From NCBI GenBank assembly GCA_032164245.1, contig JAVMKO010000004.1, positions 36,557,626 to 36,621,625 on the forward strand: 64,000 nt of DNA, written 5' to 3'. The notes under the pieces are model-generated. The model ran no database searches. It worked only from the letters and a program-made list of their open reading frames with translations, and was not told the origin of the DNA. The stretch is from Sternotherus odoratus (taxonomy: Eukaryota; Chordata; Testudines; Kinosternidae). The position numbers and the translations under genes were made by a program. Positions 1 to 10,390 of this stretch are shown in pieces (the first letter of the stretch is position 1; every line of letters starts with the position of its first letter).

Positions 1-147
1 TACCCTGATTAGGACCCTAAGACCTATAACTGTACCAAATTTCAAGTCTCTAGCTCAAACGGTGTGGAAGGAGTAAGTGCACATACATACACACATACAT
101 ACATGCATACATACACGCATACACCATTTGACTTTTATATATATAGA
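1..147 (-). mobile_element. Helitron 5' end (non-autonomous, cut by window edge)
   Basis: Read on the minus strand, this begins TCTATATATATAAAAG at base 147 after a flanking A, the expected Helitron 5' TC end inserted between A and T. It then has a short TATG-type microsatellite and a conserved block running to base 1. The block is the reverse complement of 13757-13895, where a complete copy lies. The 3' end is outside the window. Confidence 0.75.
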
Positions 148-156
148 TTTGTATTA

Positions 157-520
157 CCATAGTGCCTAGAAGCCTTAGTCAAGAACTAGGAGCCCATTGT
201 GTTGGGTTCTGTACAAAACACAGAACCAACAAACACTCCATGTCCCAATGAGCTCTCAATTTAAATATAAGACAAGAGACAACAGAAAGATACAGACAGG
301 GTATTCTAAGGAAACAATGAGACAATATTGATCAGCATGATAATCACACCAGTAGCCCAACAAAGTATTTTGTAGGCATCACAGCAAAGGAGATTTTTAA
401 AGAGGATTTTGAAAGAGAACAAAAAAGTAGCTTTGTGGATGTTTACAGGGAGCTCTTCCAAAGCATGAAGGGTACCTTTTACAATGGAAAGAACTGGACA
501 AATGTTAGCAGAAATAATCT
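157..520 (-). repeat. L2-like LINE 3'-end fragment
   Basis: Near 160-230 the minus strand resembles the tail shared by L2 LINEs and MIR-type SINEs (agtgcctag, then a 'cccattgtg' block and 'tgtacaaaacacag'). The homology seems to run upstream to about 520 through 'aaacaatgagacaatattg' and 'gtttacagggagctcttcc', a block I know from amniote interspersed repeats. The clade (L2 or CR1-like) is not certain. No coding capacity remains. Confidence 0.6.
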
Positions 521-689
521 TCCTATGGAATAGAGAAAATGAAGCACAGAAGACCTGATTCCTCTCTGCTCTACTCCTTGTGAAAACATGTACAGCTGTA
601 CACAGGGCATGTACAATGCTACCAGATCAGAATGACAGCATTTTACTCCTACCCTAATGATTTTGCAAAGTGCAAGGAATTAAGGAACA

Positions 690-790
690 AGGCCCCCAGG
701 ACATATGTGGTTTGCCCAAGGTCACACAGCAAGTCAATGGCAGAACTGAGATGAGTTCCCTACTCCTGGTGCTCTGCTAAGCAAAAGAAT
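690..790 (-). repeat. MIR-type CORE-SINE fragment
   Basis: The run 'gcccaaggtcacacagcaag' followed by a decayed 'tggcagaactgagat' is the reverse complement of the conserved MIR core. Only the core is left; the tRNA-like head and the tail are not visible. Confidence 0.75.
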
Positions 791-2184
791 ATGCTCCCTC
801 AGGGGCTCCAGCCCCCAGAACCTTTAATCTGGAACTCTTCCCCGGCACTTCTGAAAGAAAAAAATTCAGCCTCCTTGCTGGGGATGAAACTTTTTTATGA
901 TCGTTAGTCTGATCCCCACAGGCCTGTTTATACTGTAGCTTTTCCCTCTTCAGTCAGAGGAAACAATAAAATAGTATTTTAGAGTTTGGCAAATACCTAA
1001 TAACTTCCTGGGACACACAATATACAGTACATGAACTGAGAAAAACTTTTGATCATTATCTTGGGAACAACACAACATAAGAGAGCATGAAGTTTATTCT
1101 TATGCGAGCCATTTCCTGACACAACTGTTCCAAGAGCTCAGCATCTATTCGCTGGGATAATTGTGACAGCTGGATACTGTACTAATGTATATATATATAT
1201 ATATATATATAGTCATATATACTCCCCATTTTCCTTTACCAGAAGAGACGTGAATGTGTGTGACTCCTAAGGAAAAAGTAATTTAGTTCTCTGGATGTCC
1301 CGCCATGAAAAGATATTACATTTACAGTGCAAAGACTTCAGTTAATCTAGGATAAAGATAAAATTGAAGAGGAGAGTAGTCACTCTAGAGGGTGAACAAC
1401 CATAATTTAGAAATATGGTCATTTGTATTATTAAACTGCTTAAAAACATATGGACAGACTTCTATAAACAGCCTATTAGCTCGTTCTTACCTCTCCTGTG
1501 CCACCTAGTGTTTTCAAGCTGTTACTGAGAATTTAACACTTTCTAAAGAATTCAGCTGACCATTTAGCCTTCTTGTACAGTCAAGAATGGGCAAATAAAG
1601 AAACAAACAAATTAAAAAAAAAATCTCAGAGGGGAGCCGAAGCAATGAAAGAGTTGAAAACGAACAGTGGTTTAAACCCTAATGTTGTTTGGCTAGTATA
1701 CTTTAAATAGGAAACTCTAATACACACATATTGAGACACTGCATAATAAAACCAGGAAGTCTCAGAGTTCTGTGCAGCACAATGCAAGCAGAATTCCAGC
1801 CTACACATCTGTTTGGAAAAAGGCAGAGACACAGTGAGGACTCAAACACAACTATCTTCCAGTATTTATGTTTCCACATTTTTGCCTGAATTGTATTTTG
1901 GGTTTGGGTACCTCATCTTGTCAAAACAGACACTAATTGCCATGGCTGCAGCAGCTACTGCATACATCATTCCCCAGAATGAACCCTGTGGATACAGCCT
2001 GTCAGCCCTTTCACTAAAATCATGTGCTGTTCCCATGGTGCATGGTTAGAGAACCCTTCCTTCCATCAAACTGCAGGTTACTTGACATACCAGTATGTGG
2101 AACCTGGCTGTTAATTTTGTCTTTGAAATTCCTGACACAAGTAATGACCCAAAAAAAAACCCCATGGCTGTTTTAAATATATGG
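791..2184. other. No gene seen; AT-rich, one (TA)n tract
   Basis: Only short unrelated open frames are present. A (TA)n dinucleotide tract lies at 1187-1211. I see no exon, RNA gene or classified repeat in the rest. Confidence 0.5.
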
Positions 2185-2372
2185 AGATATACCTATCTCC
2201 TAGAACTGGAAATACCTTGAGAGGTAATCGAGTCCAGTCCCCTGCCTACACTAGAAGGACCAAGTACTGTCCCCCGACAGATTTTTTGCCCCAGATCCCT
2301 AAATGGCCCCCTCAAGGATTGAACTCACAACCCTGGGTTTTGACATGCTAGATTACTGGTACACACAGATAC
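2185..2372 (-). repeat. tRNA-derived turtle SINE (Cry I / tortoise Pol III type)
   Basis: On the minus strand the order is: a tRNA-like part with an internal Pol III box B-like run (gggttgtgagttcaatcc), a body beginning 'gggggccatttagggatctg', then a tail near 2190-2260 shared with CR1 LINEs. This order fits the tRNA-derived SINE of cryptodiran turtles, whose CR1-like tail is thought to let CR1 machinery mobilise it. The tRNA-like 5' end beyond 2350 is badly decayed, so internal promoter activity is unlikely. This is one of the better hints of the host group. Confidence 0.75.
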
Positions 2373-2435
2373 TATCACTGCTGGCTCAGTATTTTTCAAG
2401 TGTACCACGAAGCTGCCTACCTTCATAGTGACAAA

Positions 2436-2730
2436 GGGCTGGTCTTCACTAGGGGTGGGGATCGGCTAAAGATACGCAACTTCAGCTACGTTAATAACAT
2501 AGCTGAAGTCGGCGTATGTACAGCCGACTTATCTGCCATCCTCATGGCGTCGGCAGTCGGCTGCGCGCTCCCCCGTCGACTCCAGCTTGCGCCTTGCGTC
2601 AAGCTGAACTTACCGGAGTGGACGGGGAACCGCGGGCAATTGATTTCTCGTGTCTTAACCAGACGCAAGATATCGATCGCTAAAAGTGCGATGGCTACCC
2701 GCCGATTCGGCGGGTAGTGAAAACATACCC
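2436..2730. mobile_element. MITE, Harbinger-like, 295 bp
   Basis: Imperfect terminal inverted repeats begin GGGCTGGTCTTCACTA at 2436 and end TAGTGAAAACATACCC at 2730, with an AAA on both flanks that can serve as a 3-bp target duplication. The interior is rich in CpG and local palindromes, unlike the AT-rich surroundings. It closely matches a MITE I recognise from turtle genomes. The frames across it on both strands are by-products of base composition. The superfamily is inferred from the 3-bp duplication only. Confidence 0.75.
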
Positions 2731-3170
2731 AAAGAAGCAGCAAGTTTTATCAAGAGCTGTAAGAGTGTGGAGATCCACCTGCCAAGCAAGTCCTTTTTGT
2801 CTAAAATTTAAGAAACGCTTCAAGTTCTCAAGACAGTGGTGAATTCTGGAAGATAGAAGAATAAAGCTACCCACTTGGGAAGAAGACAGATACAATGTTG
2901 ACAAGCTCTCCTGATTTTATTATGAACACAGCCTGTTGAAAAAGCAGGATTTCTGTCCCATGGGAAGTTTGATATTGTTCCAGATCAGGATGAAAAGTTG
3001 AAAGATCAATTTTCCTTTTTCAGAATAGAAAGCTCCAAAATATTTAGATTCAGAAATTGAACATTCTCAAATGGCTGATCAAAACAGTGACATTCTTAAA
3101 TAATTTTTTTTTTGCAGTTTGTTCACATTTTCTTTCAGCTCAATTCAACATGAATCTGTCTTCACTCGAC
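2731..3170. other. No gene or classified repeat seen
   Basis: AT-rich unique-looking sequence between two MITEs. Open frames are short and not recognisable. Confidence 0.5.
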
Positions 3171-3288
3171 CTGCTGCAGTGCATGATGGGAGTTGTAATT
3201 CAGACTATTGTCTGGGAGGGGAGCCTGGCCCACAGAGAATGAGAGCATGAAACACCTGAAATATAATTCCCACGAGGCACTGTAGCAG
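3171..3288. mobile_element. Small MITE with about 25-bp imperfect inverted ends
   Basis: The left end CTGCTGCAGTGCATGATGGG and the right end, whose reverse complement is CTGCTACAGTGCCTCGTGGG, form terminal inverted repeats over a 118-bp element. The 'gcat.atgggagttgtaatt' motif is typical of vertebrate hAT-type MITEs. No clear target duplication is left. Confidence 0.5.
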
Positions 3289-3721
3289 CTCCCAGGCAGA
3301 CACAGATTAAATGTCAGACCAAGCCAAATTAAAACATTGCAGTTCAACAAACCAAAAGGTTTGCATTCAGTTTGATCTGACTCAAAATAAAAATATTTCA
3401 TTTTTGATTTTCCCAACACAAAATCAAAACCATTTGGCAAAATCAAAAAGACATTAACAGAAAATTCCTGTCCAGCTCAAGCACAGGTCTCATATCTGAT
3501 GTTATTCTTAAAACCCCTGCAATTGGAAGCATATAATTACATAAGAATCTCATCTTTCACTTTAAAAAAATAAGTTCTTAGCCCTCACGGCAGCAGGAAA
3601 AAAAAGCTGAAAACATTGTTCAAATATACTCTAAAAACTCAGAAAGCAGGAGGCAAATAAAAAGAAACCAACACTTAATCCTTTCACATCACTATTTTCA
3701 TTATTTTGGGGATTAAGGGGA
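3289..3721. other. No gene or classified repeat seen
   Basis: Unique-looking AT-rich sequence leading into the LTR-like element that follows. Confidence 0.5.
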
Positions 3722-5143
3722 GGTCAGTATGGCCTGCACCCCATATTCTTCACACTATTATTATGATATGATTATAGCATAATTATGATGTGTTTTGTGC
3801 AAGACAGGTTATGTAAGAGGTCATTGGAAAAGTTAAGATAATCATATTCAGCCAATCATATTTGTATGCATTTTTGCATCTGAAGTTATAAATATTGATT
3901 AGGGATCTGTACTTCAAATGTTTTTTTTCTCGAGAACTCCTACCGCCAGCTGTTCAGGTACAACGATGAAGAAGCCAAACAGTGCGGATGTCTCATCAAC
4001 AAAGACAATGGACCCTAGAAGAACTTAACCTTCCTGTAAATGTTCCAGACAGTCTGTAAGTAATGGCTGCTATGACTCAGCCAGGTATGTAACCAGGCCA
4101 CATGACTCTGGACTCCATCTTGGGATGTCTGTATTTTTCCACAAACTGGTCTGGGAACCAAGTTTAAAACAAAAAGTTCCTGCAATATGCTAAAGCAGGG
4201 GTTCTCAAACTTGGGGTTGGGACCCCTCATGGGGTCACAAGGTTATTACATGGGAGGGTTGCAAGCTGTCAACCTCCACCCCAAACCCTGCTTTGCCTCC
4301 AGCATTTATAATGATGTTAAATATATTAAAAGTGTCTTAATTTATGGGGGGGGGGGGGGAGTTGCACACAAAGGCTTGCTATGTGAAAGGGGTCACCAGT
4401 ACAAACGTTTGAGAACCACTGTGCTAAAGCTATATAAGGCAGGGAGTGACATTGGCTGTTGTTCTTCACTCCCCACACAAGAGGACTCCTAGAAACACCT
4501 GAGGAATAAAGACTGAACTTGGGGAAGTACTGGACCCAGGCTAAAGGGATTTCTAGCCTGTGTATGAAATGCAGCTTGTACCTTAAGAATCTGAAAGCCT
4601 GCTTGTACCATCACTCAGAATGAGAAACTGCTAATTCATATCCAATCTATCCAGTATGCTAAGATTAGTTTGCATTTTTGTTCATTTGCTAGGTAATCTG
4701 CTTTGATATGTTTGTTCTTCCTTATAATCACTTTAAAACTGTCTTTTGTAGTTAATAAACTTGTTTTATGTTTTAATTTAAACCAAGTTGTGCCTTTAAG
4801 TGAAGTGTCTGGGTGGAAATCTCAGCTAGGTTTAGCACAGGCTTGTTGCATTTCCTCTCCACATTGAGGGTGAGATGAACTGGTTAATAAATTCATAGTG
4901 GTTGGGGGCAAGAGGGTAGAGCTCTGGAGTCCTAGGCTGAGAAGCTCGTGATTATTTTGACTGTAGCCTCTCTCGTTTGTTTATGCAGTGGCTGTTCAGA
5001 GAGCCTGCATGTAACTGCAGCTGGGTGTCCCCCTACCTGTATGAATGCTGGAGGAAGTGTAGGACTGGAAGCCCTGGCTGGTTGGTCAGAGGGCTCAGTG
5101 ATACCTCAGTTCCAGGTGGCACCCCAGGGGGAACTGGTCACGG
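3722..5143 (+). mobile_element. ERV-type LTR, old, carrying a nested hAT MITE
   Basis: From about 3740 ('tgatatgattatagcataat') to about 5143 ('ggtggcaccccagggggaac') the sequence follows a turtle endogenous-retrovirus LTR that I recognise in outline. A promoter-like 'ctatataaggcag' lies at 4430, with AATAAA signals after it at 4504 and 4753, as in a U3-R layout. No gag, pol or env sequence flanks it, so it reads as a solo LTR. Both ends are decayed and the exact limits and target duplication could not be fixed. A 226-bp hAT element sits inside at 4196-4421. Confidence 0.55.
4196..4421. mobile_element. Non-autonomous hAT MITE nested in the LTR
   Basis: The ends CAGGGGTTCTCAAAC and GTTTGAGAACCACTG are near-perfect 15-bp terminal inverted repeats. 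Both flanks carry the 8-bp duplication TGCTAAAG (4188-4195 and 4422-4429), the hallmark of hAT transposition. The 226-bp interior has no transposase and contains a run of G at 4346-4359. The exact duplication shows it inserted after the LTR was in place. Confidence 0.92.
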
Positions 5144-5602
5144 TCAGGATTTTTGACTTCCTGGTGTTGGCAATACTGAAATACTGCATTCTCTCTCAAA
5201 CCTCTCAAGGTCTTTTCTAAACCAGGATATTTTTGCTAAAATTTCCCATGGTTCCTAGCACCATTTCATTTCCACCAGAACAAGCAACAGTGGAAACTCT
5301 AGTCAGCCTTTGACATTTAAGCACCATGTCCTCTAACCCTGCTCAGAGAGAAGACATCAACCATTTGCAGCTTTCCTATACTAAATCTCCCAAATTTGCT
5401 ACCAAATAGTGAATCTGAAATGCTGGTAGCAATCATGGGAAATTTTGAGACTATCAGGATTTATTTGTTAAATTTTTCCTTCAGGAAATTGAAACAGATT
5501 GGTTTTTTAAAGAGATGTATGGTTTCAATGAAATTTTCATCAGGAGGATTTCTCAATCCAGGATGAAATTTCTGATCAAAACCAAGAGAGACAGTTTCCC
5601 AG
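5144..5602. other. No gene seen; possible flank of the palindromic repeat
   Basis: From about 5460 the sequence is A- and T-rich with runs such as 'gaaattttcatcagg'. These resemble the outer arms of the tRNA-like palindromic repeat that follows, so the element may start here. Confidence 0.35.
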
Positions 5603-5740
5603 AATAACCAATAGTTCTGTTGTTAGGCCACTCACCTGGGATGTGGGAGACCCAGATTCTAGTCCCAGTTTTGAAGCAAAATGTCTGGTACAAATATATC
5701 TAAATGGAAGTGCCTTAATCACTGGTCTAGATGGAATCCT
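5603..5740. repeat. Palindromic tRNA-like repeat, copy 1
   Basis: The left part 'gttaggccactcacctggga' plus 'agattctagtccc' looks like tRNA A- and B-box regions. The right part 'gtgccttaatcactggtcta' is a decayed inverted copy of the left. The whole is therefore a foldback rather than a simple tRNA-SINE. A second copy with the same plan is at 6850-7305. Confidence 0.5.
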
Positions 5741-6849
5741 TCAGTACCTCTTTTTCTTTTCAGTTTTACAGGATAGCTGGAAGTGAGCTTTTGAGTTCTT
5801 CTAGAGCATCTGATTGATTCACTGTGCCTCTAATTCCTTCAGTTTATGTCAATTTTTCGGGTCAGCAACATTTTTTTCTGTGCCTGTTCTGTGCTTAGCT
5901 TTAGTATTTATAGCTAGATACAAATAGATATGAGGTAGTAATTACAAGAAGTAACTAAGGAGACTGAGTACCCACACCCTAATCACTAATCACTGCAGGC
6001 TACAGGAGTTTTAGCATCTCTAATAATAAGGCAAAAAGCACGTGTGTTAAGGCAAAGAGTACTCAGTGTGACTCCTGACTCCAATCTCACCCCACAAAAA
6101 TCCTTAACATGAGTGTAGTGGTATTTCTTTTATCTCAAATTGTCTGGCCCATGGGGGGATGCAAAATGGCTCAGTTTACAGGAGTTCAAAGCAATGTACA
6201 TGCCCTTCATATCTTAATGGGACACCGTGCCAGTGTGGTCATGAGCATCTCATTCGAGCAAGGCTCTAGTGTATCTCTGGAAAAATGAAAGCAAATTATT
6301 TTCAGTTGTTTGAGAGAGAGCTTGGCACTTAGCTGCAGTCTGTGTCTTAAGGAGAGAATTTTAGAATACGAGTTTCATAGAAGGCCAGACACAGGGATGA
6401 GCTTGTTCAGCTGGCATTCTACATCATGTTAGTCCCTTTTATGCCCTTTATAAATTACAGTGTTTGCACAGGAGAGTGAGTTTCTGTTGTATGAATTATG
6501 TGAAAAGAGTTTTCAGGAGTGATATGAAGGCAAAGAGGGAAGTAAACATCGCATACAAGATCAGGGAGGAAAATCCGGCATAGAAGTTAACATGGGAGAA
6601 GGAACAGAAGCATATTTAGATGAAGTGAATCAAAGCTGCGTGAAGCTAAGTAAAACTGCAAGAGCCTGAAGAGGAGAGTGCAAGTGATTAGCAACTGTTA
6701 TTTTTACAGCATCCAAAATTATACTGGATGTTTCACAAAAACATGAAAGAGAACAAGGCCCTTCGGGAATAACACTGGGCTGCTTACATGAGATATAGCG
6801 ATGATAAGAGCTGAAAGTTGCGGGTAGTAATATTTCTCAGCTGCTAAAT
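5741..6849. other. No gene or classified repeat seen
   Basis: Unique-looking sequence between the two palindromic tRNA-like repeats, with no open frame above background. Confidence 0.45.
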
Positions 6850-7305
6850 CTCTGAGATTTCAAAAAAAATTCCTGTTCAACACTGGAACAAAAATGTGTA
6901 AATTGTTTTTCACACATAAAACAGGGAGTAGGGAAGAGAAAACAAAAGACCCCAGACTAACTAATAGTCTGATGGTTAGGGCACTTACCACCTGGGATGT
7001 GGGGCAGCCAGGTTCATATCCCTAGTCTGAAAAAGGCAGAATGATTATGGATCACACCTAAGATAAGAGACCCAGATTCAAGTGCCTCATCTTAATCAGG
7101 CTTCAGAAGGTGAGTGCCCTAATCACAGAGCTATTGGCTATTCCAGTGTGTGTTTTTCCATTCCAAACCAAACCACAGGAGCTTTCCTAACAAAAGTTGT
7201 AAAAAACAAACAAACAAACAAAAAACTGTCAAGTTTCCACAAAAAGTTTTAACTTTGAGGAATCAGCATTTTCCAACCAAAAAAATCCTGACCAGTCCTA
7301 GAGAT
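6850..7305. repeat. Palindromic tRNA-like repeat, copy 2
   Basis: Left arm 'ctaatagtctgatggttagg' with 'gcacttaccacctgggatgt' is mirrored by the right arm 'ggtgagtgccctaatcacag' and 'agctattgg' near 7110-7140. A-rich outer arms extend to 'aatcctgaccagtccta' at 7302. The plan suggests a DNA element with tRNA-like ends or two facing tRNA-SINE heads. No transposase is present. Confidence 0.5.
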
Positions 7306-7600
7306 GCCTAGTAGGTATGAGAGCTATCCAGAGCTTTAAGAGCAAGGAATTTCAATTTCATGTGGAAGGAAAAGTTGAAGCAGCACAGAGACTAATACCA
7401 GATGAGATCAAAGATACTATAAATCAGCAGAAAACTGTAGAAGTGGCTATATTTCATGACTATTCATTCACCTTTCAGCAGAGCGACTTGATAGTAAATA
7501 CATTTATAGAAGTAAAAATCAGTATTGTAGGTCTTTTGGCTGACCTCATCCCACTGTCTATTAGAAAAATTGCTACTTCACTACTCCAAACAGTCACAAT
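7305..7600 (+). repeat. Unclassified repeat family, copy 1 (sense)
   Basis: This stretch is homologous to the reverse complement of 8880-9110. Shared landmarks include 'aatttcatgt' followed by 'ggaagg', 'cagcaca.agagac' and 'aaaattgctacttcact'. Copy 1 is open for 96 codons from 7317 and copy 2 is open in the matching frame, with similar peptides (Q-SDL, IPLS, KIATSLL). I do not recognise the family. It could be a LINE, a DNA transposon, or an exon-derived repeat. Confidence 0.5.
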
Positions 7601-8579
7601 AGTTTAGCAACACAAATATGCTCTATTGCTATTGAGCTAACACCCAAGATTCTTACTGTGCCCACAGATTTCCCCATCTGCAATATTTAGCAGAAACATT
7701 AACATTCCATAATTTCTTACAGGTGTCAGGTCTGTGTGTGCACTACTTTTGCATTGACTGTAATATTAAGCAAGCATGCAGCAACTATAAGATGAATACA
7801 CAGGTCCAGACCATTCCTCCTTTGCACTGCTCTGAATAGGCAGTTAATTTTAAGAACCCCAATAAAGATACTACGTTTTTAAGGAACAAATCCCCACTCA
7901 GCCTCTGTGGACTTCCATGCTTCAACATTATATGGAATCTGTTGGAATGGAACAGCATGCAGCAAACTCATGCAGTTATCTGCACCCTTTGTGCACTGGA
8001 GGGCTGTGCTCTATGAAAAACCACCTATCCCAGCGTGTGTGGGTGTATGGAGAAGGGGTGAGTTCAAGGCCAGTGGATCCACTGGCGGACTTCCAACACA
8101 AAGCAGGAACACAGGCAAATCAGAGACTGTGAATGTGAGATGGGTGATGAACGAGGAGAACACAGTCTCTTCTCCCATGAGTACTGCAAGAGCCCTCTTA
8201 TTTTGTGCCTGACTATTTGGGCTCATCCCAGGGACCAGCAAAGATTCCCAAGTAATTCTGGACCAGTATTTCTGAAATTTCAGCACAAAGTGGGGATCGA
8301 TCTCATTTAACCCAGCAAGTATTCAAATACATCAAAAGCCTTTAAGGAGATGAAAATACGTCTGGACTGAATCTGTACTAAGATGTATGAATGCTCTTGG
8401 GAGAGATGAGCTGTGCAGATCTTCAGAGATTCTCCCTATGCTCTATGGTGCTGTTGATAACTGCAGCTCCTATAGAAGGATGGGAGGAGGAGGCAGAAAG
8501 CAACTCTCAACTGTGTAGTGTGAGAGAGGTAGAAATCATCATTGAATAAACTGTTAAACTCAAATATTGTTTATTCTCA
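7601..8579. other. No gene recognised
   Basis: A 101-codon frame at 7907-8212 (plus) overlaps other frames of similar length on both strands. It shows no domain, so I do not treat it as a gene. 'Aataaa' signals at 7860 and 8544 have no transcript to support them. Confidence 0.4.
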
Positions 8580-9120
8580 CCTTAAACTTCTTGTGAGAAA
8601 GAGTTTCTGCAAGTGGAAAACTGGCATTCCAATTTCCCAGAACCCACCCCTTCTCCATACTTCTTCTTCCACTGTGAAAAGATGTTTTCTCTGATTAAAA
8701 TTGCAAAAATAATCACACTTAGTCTAACTTTTGAGCAATTAATTCTGCTACTGGGCTGCCTGTTCATTTTATGATCCACTTGTAGCTCATTTGGAAAACA
8801 TATTTTTGCCATCAAAATTTCTTGCAGCATTGAAATGTTTTGCTGAGAGGTTGTACTGCATTCATAGGCAAGAGCAGTGAAGTAGCAATTTTATTAATGG
8901 AAGATAGTGGTATGAAGTCAATCAAAAAAGCTACAAAACTGTACATCAGGTCACTGTGCTGGAAGGAGAACAAATAGACTACTGCTCTTTGGTGATTCAC
9001 AGCATCTTTGCATTGTATTGGTCTCTATGCTGCCTCCATATCTCCTTCTACATGAAATTCATACACCTAGCCCTTGCTTTTAAAGCTCCTCTTAACTCTC
9101 CTGCCCACATATCATCACTA
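8580..9120 (-). repeat. Unclassified repeat family, copy 2 (antisense, longer)
   Basis: The minus strand from about 9110 to 8880 aligns with 7310-7600. It then continues some 300 bases further through two frames (9000-8812 and 8830-8582) that would join by a single shift near 8820. The joined reading has no motif I can name. With copy 1 it forms an inverted pair with a spacer of about 1 kb. Confidence 0.5.
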
Positions 9121-9330
9121 CAGCTGGTCAGGAAATTTACAAAATGTTTTTGTCAGAAAATGCTGATTTGTCAGAGTTGAAACTTTCTGTAGATACAACA
9201 GTTTTGACAGAACTTTTGTTATGAAGGCTCCTCATGTCCGGCATGGATTTGTTGTTGGTAATATTCCTGGAATAAAATAGGCTTAGGTTGTACACCATGG
9301 TTGCTTTGCCCTAATTACAATAGAAAAGTA

Positions 9331-9486
9331 CAAGAATAGCAGCTGTGTTAATCTGTATTTGTAAAGAATGTGAGGAATACTTGTAGCATCTTAGAGACCA
9401 ACTAGTTTATTTCAGCATAAGCTTTCATAAGCTATAGCTCACTTCATCAGATGCATCAAGGTGCTACAAGTATTCGTCGCTTTCTT
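9331..9486 (-). mobile_element. PLE 3'-end copy with internal inversion
   Basis: A 12-bp duplication AATAGAAAAGTA flanks the insert (9319-9330 and 9487-9498). The main part, 9331-9456, is a PLE 3' end in minus orientation. Its hammerhead-like core (CTGATGA, minus strand 9450-9444) is followed by a hairpin and GAAA. The last 30 bases (9457-9486) are an inner part of the same tail in plus orientation, the reverse complement of about 9370-9397. That arrangement is what twin priming or a template switch during reverse transcription leaves. Confidence 0.8.
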
Positions 9487-9839
9487 AATAGAAAAGTATT
9501 CCCTCTGTCTTATATATTGTACATTAGTTTCATGTTCTCAGTTTTTTATTCCTACAAATACATGCAAGATTCCTACTATGTGGAGTGATTTCTATTTAAA
9601 AGGAAACAATTTTTATCTCCCGGCAACATTACATTCCAGGATTCAGAAAATATTGCATCATCACTGACACAGCCCCTGCCTGGGGTATCTTCAGCATCAG
9701 TCTGAGGCATAACCAGTGCACCTGCCTCAGTTTCTGCCTCAGTTATTTCCGGAACTAGTCTAAACATTTTTTTGCATATAAATGGCCCTTGTGGGGCTAA
9801 CTGATTACAAAAGAAAGCCAGGTTAAAATAAACCATAAC
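9487..9839. other. No gene or classified repeat seen
   Basis: Short frames only on both strands; none carries a recognisable domain. Confidence 0.45.
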
Positions 9840-10390
9840 AAATTAAGTCCCGGTAGTCTATCAAAGTACAGCTCTGGCATCTCTCATGACACAGCATTTC
9901 TCACCAGGCTCAGCTCCCAGGCATTGCTCTAGCATCTCTTACCACTCCTCAACACTTTCTGACCCTCAGGCAACTCTCCGTGACTCCTTCTCTCTCTTCT
10001 ACACAGGCAACTACCAATGCCACAACTCTCACTCTCAGGCAGCTCTCACCTACCCTTTTCCAGACTGATTCCATCTGCACTCTAAGGCAGCTCTGACTCA
10101 CCATCTGTTGCTCTCCTGTAGGTCCAGGTGCCCTCTTTTAAGTCTAATTGGGATCAGTTGACAAGTTATAGGTGCATTGGCCTCTTTTCTTTCCCTTAGG
10201 AGATCTGCCTGGATCAGTCTTCCCCAATCCCTGGTCCTAACCAGCTTTCTTTCAAGAGACTCACATCTGCTCTCCCTCTGCCTGCACCAGCACATTCTTT
10301 CCTTTTCCTCCAAACTGAGCAGGACTCTTCTTTTTAGCGCCTCCTTGGAAGCCTATATCCTGCTCCAGATGTCTTAATTTGTCCTAATTA
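9840..10390 (-). repeat. LTR-like block, antisense (tentative)
   Basis: The plus strand is pyrimidine-rich with repeated 'ctcaggcaactc' and 'ctctcaggcagctctcac' phrases. Read on the minus strand it has 'gggttaattaggacaaat' and purine-rich segments like those of turtle LTR elements. No matching terminal dinucleotides or target duplication were found. Confidence 0.35.

Noticed and set aside
84..121. Possible CRISPR-like short spaced repeats (acatacatac)
   Set aside because: A simple TATG-type microsatellite within the Helitron end; the window is eukaryotic.
2400..2743. 105- and 85-codon frames with CpG-rich codons that looked like a conserved exon
   Set aside because: They coincide with a 295-bp MITE with inverted ends.
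4948..5220. 90-codon plus frame with Cys residues resembling a secreted peptide
   Set aside because: It lies in the 3' part of the old ERV-type LTR and has no partner exon.
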